Source: Prevotella sp.
GTDB taxonomy: Bacteria; Bacteroidota; Bacteroidia; Bacteroidales; Bacteroidaceae
DNA length: 23,158 nucleotides
Direction: 5' to 3'
Assembly (NCBI GenBank): GCA_022732315.1
Contig: JAIJUV010000022.1
Span: 1 to 23,158 of the forward strand
This document shows, piece by piece, positions 21,156 to 23,158 of the stretch. Below the pieces are notes generated by a model. The model searched no databases, had not been told where the DNA came from, and saw only the letters and a list, made by a program, of their open reading frames with translations. Positions within the stretch are counted from its first letter, which is position 1. Each line of letters opens with the position of its first letter. Both the position numbers and the translations under genes were made by a program.

Positions 21156-23021
21156 ATGAATCGACTCTTACTATTTGTGTTTTCTATATTTTGGTGCATG
21201 GCTGGCATCTCTGCCAATCATCCATCTTCCTTGTTGCCTCTGCCTCAGAAGTATCAGTTCAACGGCAAGAAATTCAGCGGCGAGTTGACGGTGGAGGAAA
21301 AATATGTGAGCCAGATTGAAGGAGCCAAGTTCCAGGAAGAGGCTTATCATCTATCGATTACCAAGAAAGGCATCCTTCTGGAAGCTACCACCCCGAAGGG
21401 TATGTATTGGGGACGACAGACACTAGAACAATTGAAATACACTAAAAACAAAAAGACTTGGGTGCCACAGTGTGACATCACCGACTGGCCTGCCTTCCGC
21501 ATCCGCGGCTTCATGCACGATGTGGGCAGAAGCTATATTCCTGTAGAGGAACTGAAACGTGAAATCAGACTGCTCAGCAGATACAAGATCAATGTCTTCC
21601 ACTGGCATCTCACCGAAAACCAGGCATGGCGACTGGAAAGTAAGCGCTATCCGCAGCTCAATGCGCCTGAAAACATGGAGCGTGAGAAGGGTAAGTTCTA
21701 TACCCTGGATGAGGCTCGCCAGCTGGTGGAATTCTGCAAGCAGCACCAGGTGCTCCTGATTCCGGAAATCGATATGCCGGGACACAGTGCTGCCTTTGAG
21801 CGTACCTTCAAGACCGATATGCAGAGCGAGAAGGGTACGCAGATTCTGAAAGACATCATCGATGAGGTATGCGCTACGTTCGATGTACCTTATCTCCATA
21901 TAGGAACCGACGAGGTTCAGTTCACCAATCCGGATTTCGTTCCGATGATGGTGAAATACATCCGCGACAAGGGCAAGAAGGTTATCTCCTATAACCCTGG
22001 CTGGAACTATAAACCGGGCGAAATCGACATGACGCAGCTCTGGAGCTATCGTGGCAAGGCACAGAAGGGCATCCCTGCCATCGACTGCCGCTATCACTAC
22101 GCCAACCACTTCGATACATACGCCGACCTGGTGGCGATGTTCAATAGCCGTATCTATAACCAGCCTGAGGGCAGCGATGATCTGGCTGGCTGCATCGTAG
22201 CCTTCTGGAACGACCGCTTCATAGACAATACACCTCAGCTGCTGGCTGAGAATAATTTCTATCCTTATATGCTCACCCTGGCAGAACGTGCCTGGCGTGG
22301 AGGCGGCAACTGCTATTTCAATGGCAAGGGCACCCTGCTGTGGGAGGACGAGCCAGAGCAGTTGGCTGCGTTCAAGGAGTTTGAAGACCGCCTGCTGTGG
22401 CAGAAGAAAACCTGGCTGAAGGAAGTTCCGTTCCCATACGTATGCCAGACCCAGAGCGAGTGGCAGATTACCGATGCCTTCCCTAACGGAGGCGATTTGA
22501 ACAAGGTCTTTCCTCCTGAGGAGAAAGAAGATTCCGTCTATCAGTATGAGGGCAAGTCCTATCACAGCCGCAAGATCATCGGCAACGGCATCTATCTGCG
22601 CCATGTATGGGGCACGCTGGTTCCCGGCTTCTACGCCAACCCTCAGGAGAACCATACCGCTTATGCCACCCGATGGATTTATTCTCCAAAGGAAAGAAAG
22701 GCGAAGCTGGCACTGGAGTTCCAGAACTACAGCCGTTCGGAAAGCGACTTGGCTCCCCGTCAGGGCACCTGGGATTACAAGTGCAGCCGTGCCTGGATCA
22801 ACGGCAAGGAAATCATGCCTCCTGTTTGGGAGAACACGAACACCGAGTGCTCTAACGAGATTACGCTGAAGAATGAGAATTGCATGTCTCGTCCGGCGAT
22901 AGATATCACCCTGAAGAAGGGGTGGAACAAGCTGATGCTGAAGCTTCCGGTGGGCAAGTTCTCTTCTAAGGAGACCCGCCTCGTAAAGTGGATGTTCACG
23001 GCTGCTATCCTCGACGAGTAA
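21156..23021 (+). CDS. Secreted GH20 beta-N-acetylhexosaminidase
   Basis: The 621-aa protein has a signal peptide (about residues 1-20, cut near GISA-NH), an N-terminal GH20b-type domain (about 25-110), and a GH20 barrel from about 113. The barrel shows RGFMHDVGRSYIP, FHWHLTENQAWRLE (148-161), IPEIDMPGH (202-210) and the catalytic pair D252-E253 in HIGTDEV. The usual GH20 motif is H-x-G-G-D-E; the Thr replaces the second Gly. A beta-rich C-terminal region (about 420-621) has no family I can name. It would remove terminal GlcNAc or GalNAc exposed after desialylation. It follows susD after a hairpin and may have its own weak promoter. Confidence 0.92.
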   Translation: MNRLLLFVFSIFWCMAGISANHPSSLLPLPQKYQFNGKKFSGELTVEEKYVSQIEGAKFQEEAYHLSITKKGILLEATTPKGMYWGRQTLEQLKYTKNKKTWVPQCDITDWPAFRIRGFMHDVGRSYIPVEELKREIRLLSRYKINVFHWHLTENQAWRLESKRYPQLNAPENMEREKGKFYTLDEARQLVEFCKQHQVLLIPEIDMPGHSAAFERTFKTDMQSEKGTQILKDIIDEVCATFDVPYLHIGTDEVQFTNPDFVPMMVKYIRDKGKKVISYNPGWNYKPGEIDMTQLWSYRGKAQKGIPAIDCRYHYANHFDTYADLVAMFNSRIYNQPEGSDDLAGCIVAFWNDRFIDNTPQLLAENNFYPYMLTLAERAWRGGGNCYFNGKGTLLWEDEPEQLAAFKEFEDRLLWQKKTWLKEVPFPYVCQTQSEWQITDAFPNGGDLNKVFPPEEKEDSVYQYEGKSYHSRKIIGNGIYLRHVWGTLVPGFYANPQENHTAYATRWIYSPKERKAKLALEFQNYSRSESDLAPRQGTWDYKCSRAWINGKEIMPPVWENTNTECSNEITLKNENCMSRPAIDITLKKGWNKLMLKLPVGKFSSKETRLVKWMFTAAILDE

Positions 23022-23087
23022 TATTAAAATAGAAGTTTTTTAGGTTATATATAGTTTACTGAACTTTCGCAAGTATCTCACCCACAC

Positions 23088-23158
23088 GCCCTGAAAGGGC
23101 AGAAGCTCCTAGCCCAGGGCAGCGCCCTGGGTAATGATGGATGCAAGCTTGTCGCCCT
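23088..23158. repeat. REP-like GC-rich palindromic repeat, cut by the window end
   Basis: Two hairpins lie in tandem: GCCCT-GAA-AGGGC (23088-23100) and CCCAGGGC-AGC-GCCCTGGG (23113-23131), the second a perfect 8-bp stem. Base composition differs sharply from the AT-rich sequence just before. Similar GCCCTGAAAGGGC / CAGCGCCCTGGGT sequences recur in Bacteroidetes genomes as I recall them, possibly related to REP elements. The right end is outside the window. Confidence 0.6.

Noticed and set aside
21423..22655. 410-codon minus-strand open frame opposite the GH20 gene
   Set aside because: The plus strand encodes an unmistakable GH20 enzyme; the antisense frame shows no family pattern. The same holds for the 386-codon frame opposite susD (19558-20718).

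Overview
The window reads as chromosomal DNA of a Bacteroidales bacterium, most likely Prevotella/Segatella. The grounds are a SusC/SusD pair, Bacteroidetes-type promoters (TTG or TTTG, about 20 nt, then TAnnTTTG), few clear Shine-Dalgarno sites, and the style of the proteins. Genus and species are inferred; nothing here settles them.

Left part (1-5763, real genes all on the minus strand). A redox operon reads leftward: a C_GCAxxG_C_C cysteine protein, a 2[4Fe-4S] ferredoxin, a membrane 4Fe-4S protein and OxyR. It is followed upstream by an AAA+ ATPase with a DUF4143 nuclease-like C-terminus, then a dicarboxylate-type symporter. Two kinds of dispersed repeat alternate through this part. One is a ~250-bp unit carrying a promoter and an intact 55-57 codon ORF that looks like an internally deleted DUF418/YeiB gene (1-256 and 4142-4391). 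The other is a 51-bp terminator cassette (2600-2650 and 5713-5763). Four 18-bp repeats spaced exactly 33 bp straddle the ATPase promoter. A sequence that fits the OxyR site consensus lies upstream of the redox operon promoter.

Middle (5875-10051, minus strand). A ROK-family regulator, NagB (glucosamine-6-phosphate deaminase) and a large fusion of a degenerate NagB-like domain with a PIG-L deacetylase form an amino-sugar operon. It diverges from the right-hand operon across a 404-bp AT-rich control region.

Right part (10456-23021, plus strand). This is a sialic-acid utilisation locus: NanT-like MFS transporter, NanA lyase, AGE-family epimerase (NanE type), creatininase-family protein, secreted GH33 sialidase, SusC, SusD, and after a hairpin a secreted GH20 beta-hexosaminidase. 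The sialidase and hexosaminidase would release Neu5Ac and terminal HexNAc from host glycans, SusCD would import the glycans or products across the outer membrane, NanT would carry Neu5Ac across the inner membrane, NanA and the epimerase would give ManNAc and then GlcNAc, and NagB would make fructose-6-phosphate. The GlcNAc kinase and a canonical NagA are not in the window; the PIG-L fusion is a candidate for the deacetylation step.

The most striking structure outside genes is a recurring pattern. At all five same-strand junctions with a 40-110 bp spacer, the last ~14-24 nt of the upstream gene, stop codon included, is repeated once or twice inside the spacer. Very short junctions lack clear copies. 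The right edge ends in a GC-rich REP-like palindromic repeat cut by the window.
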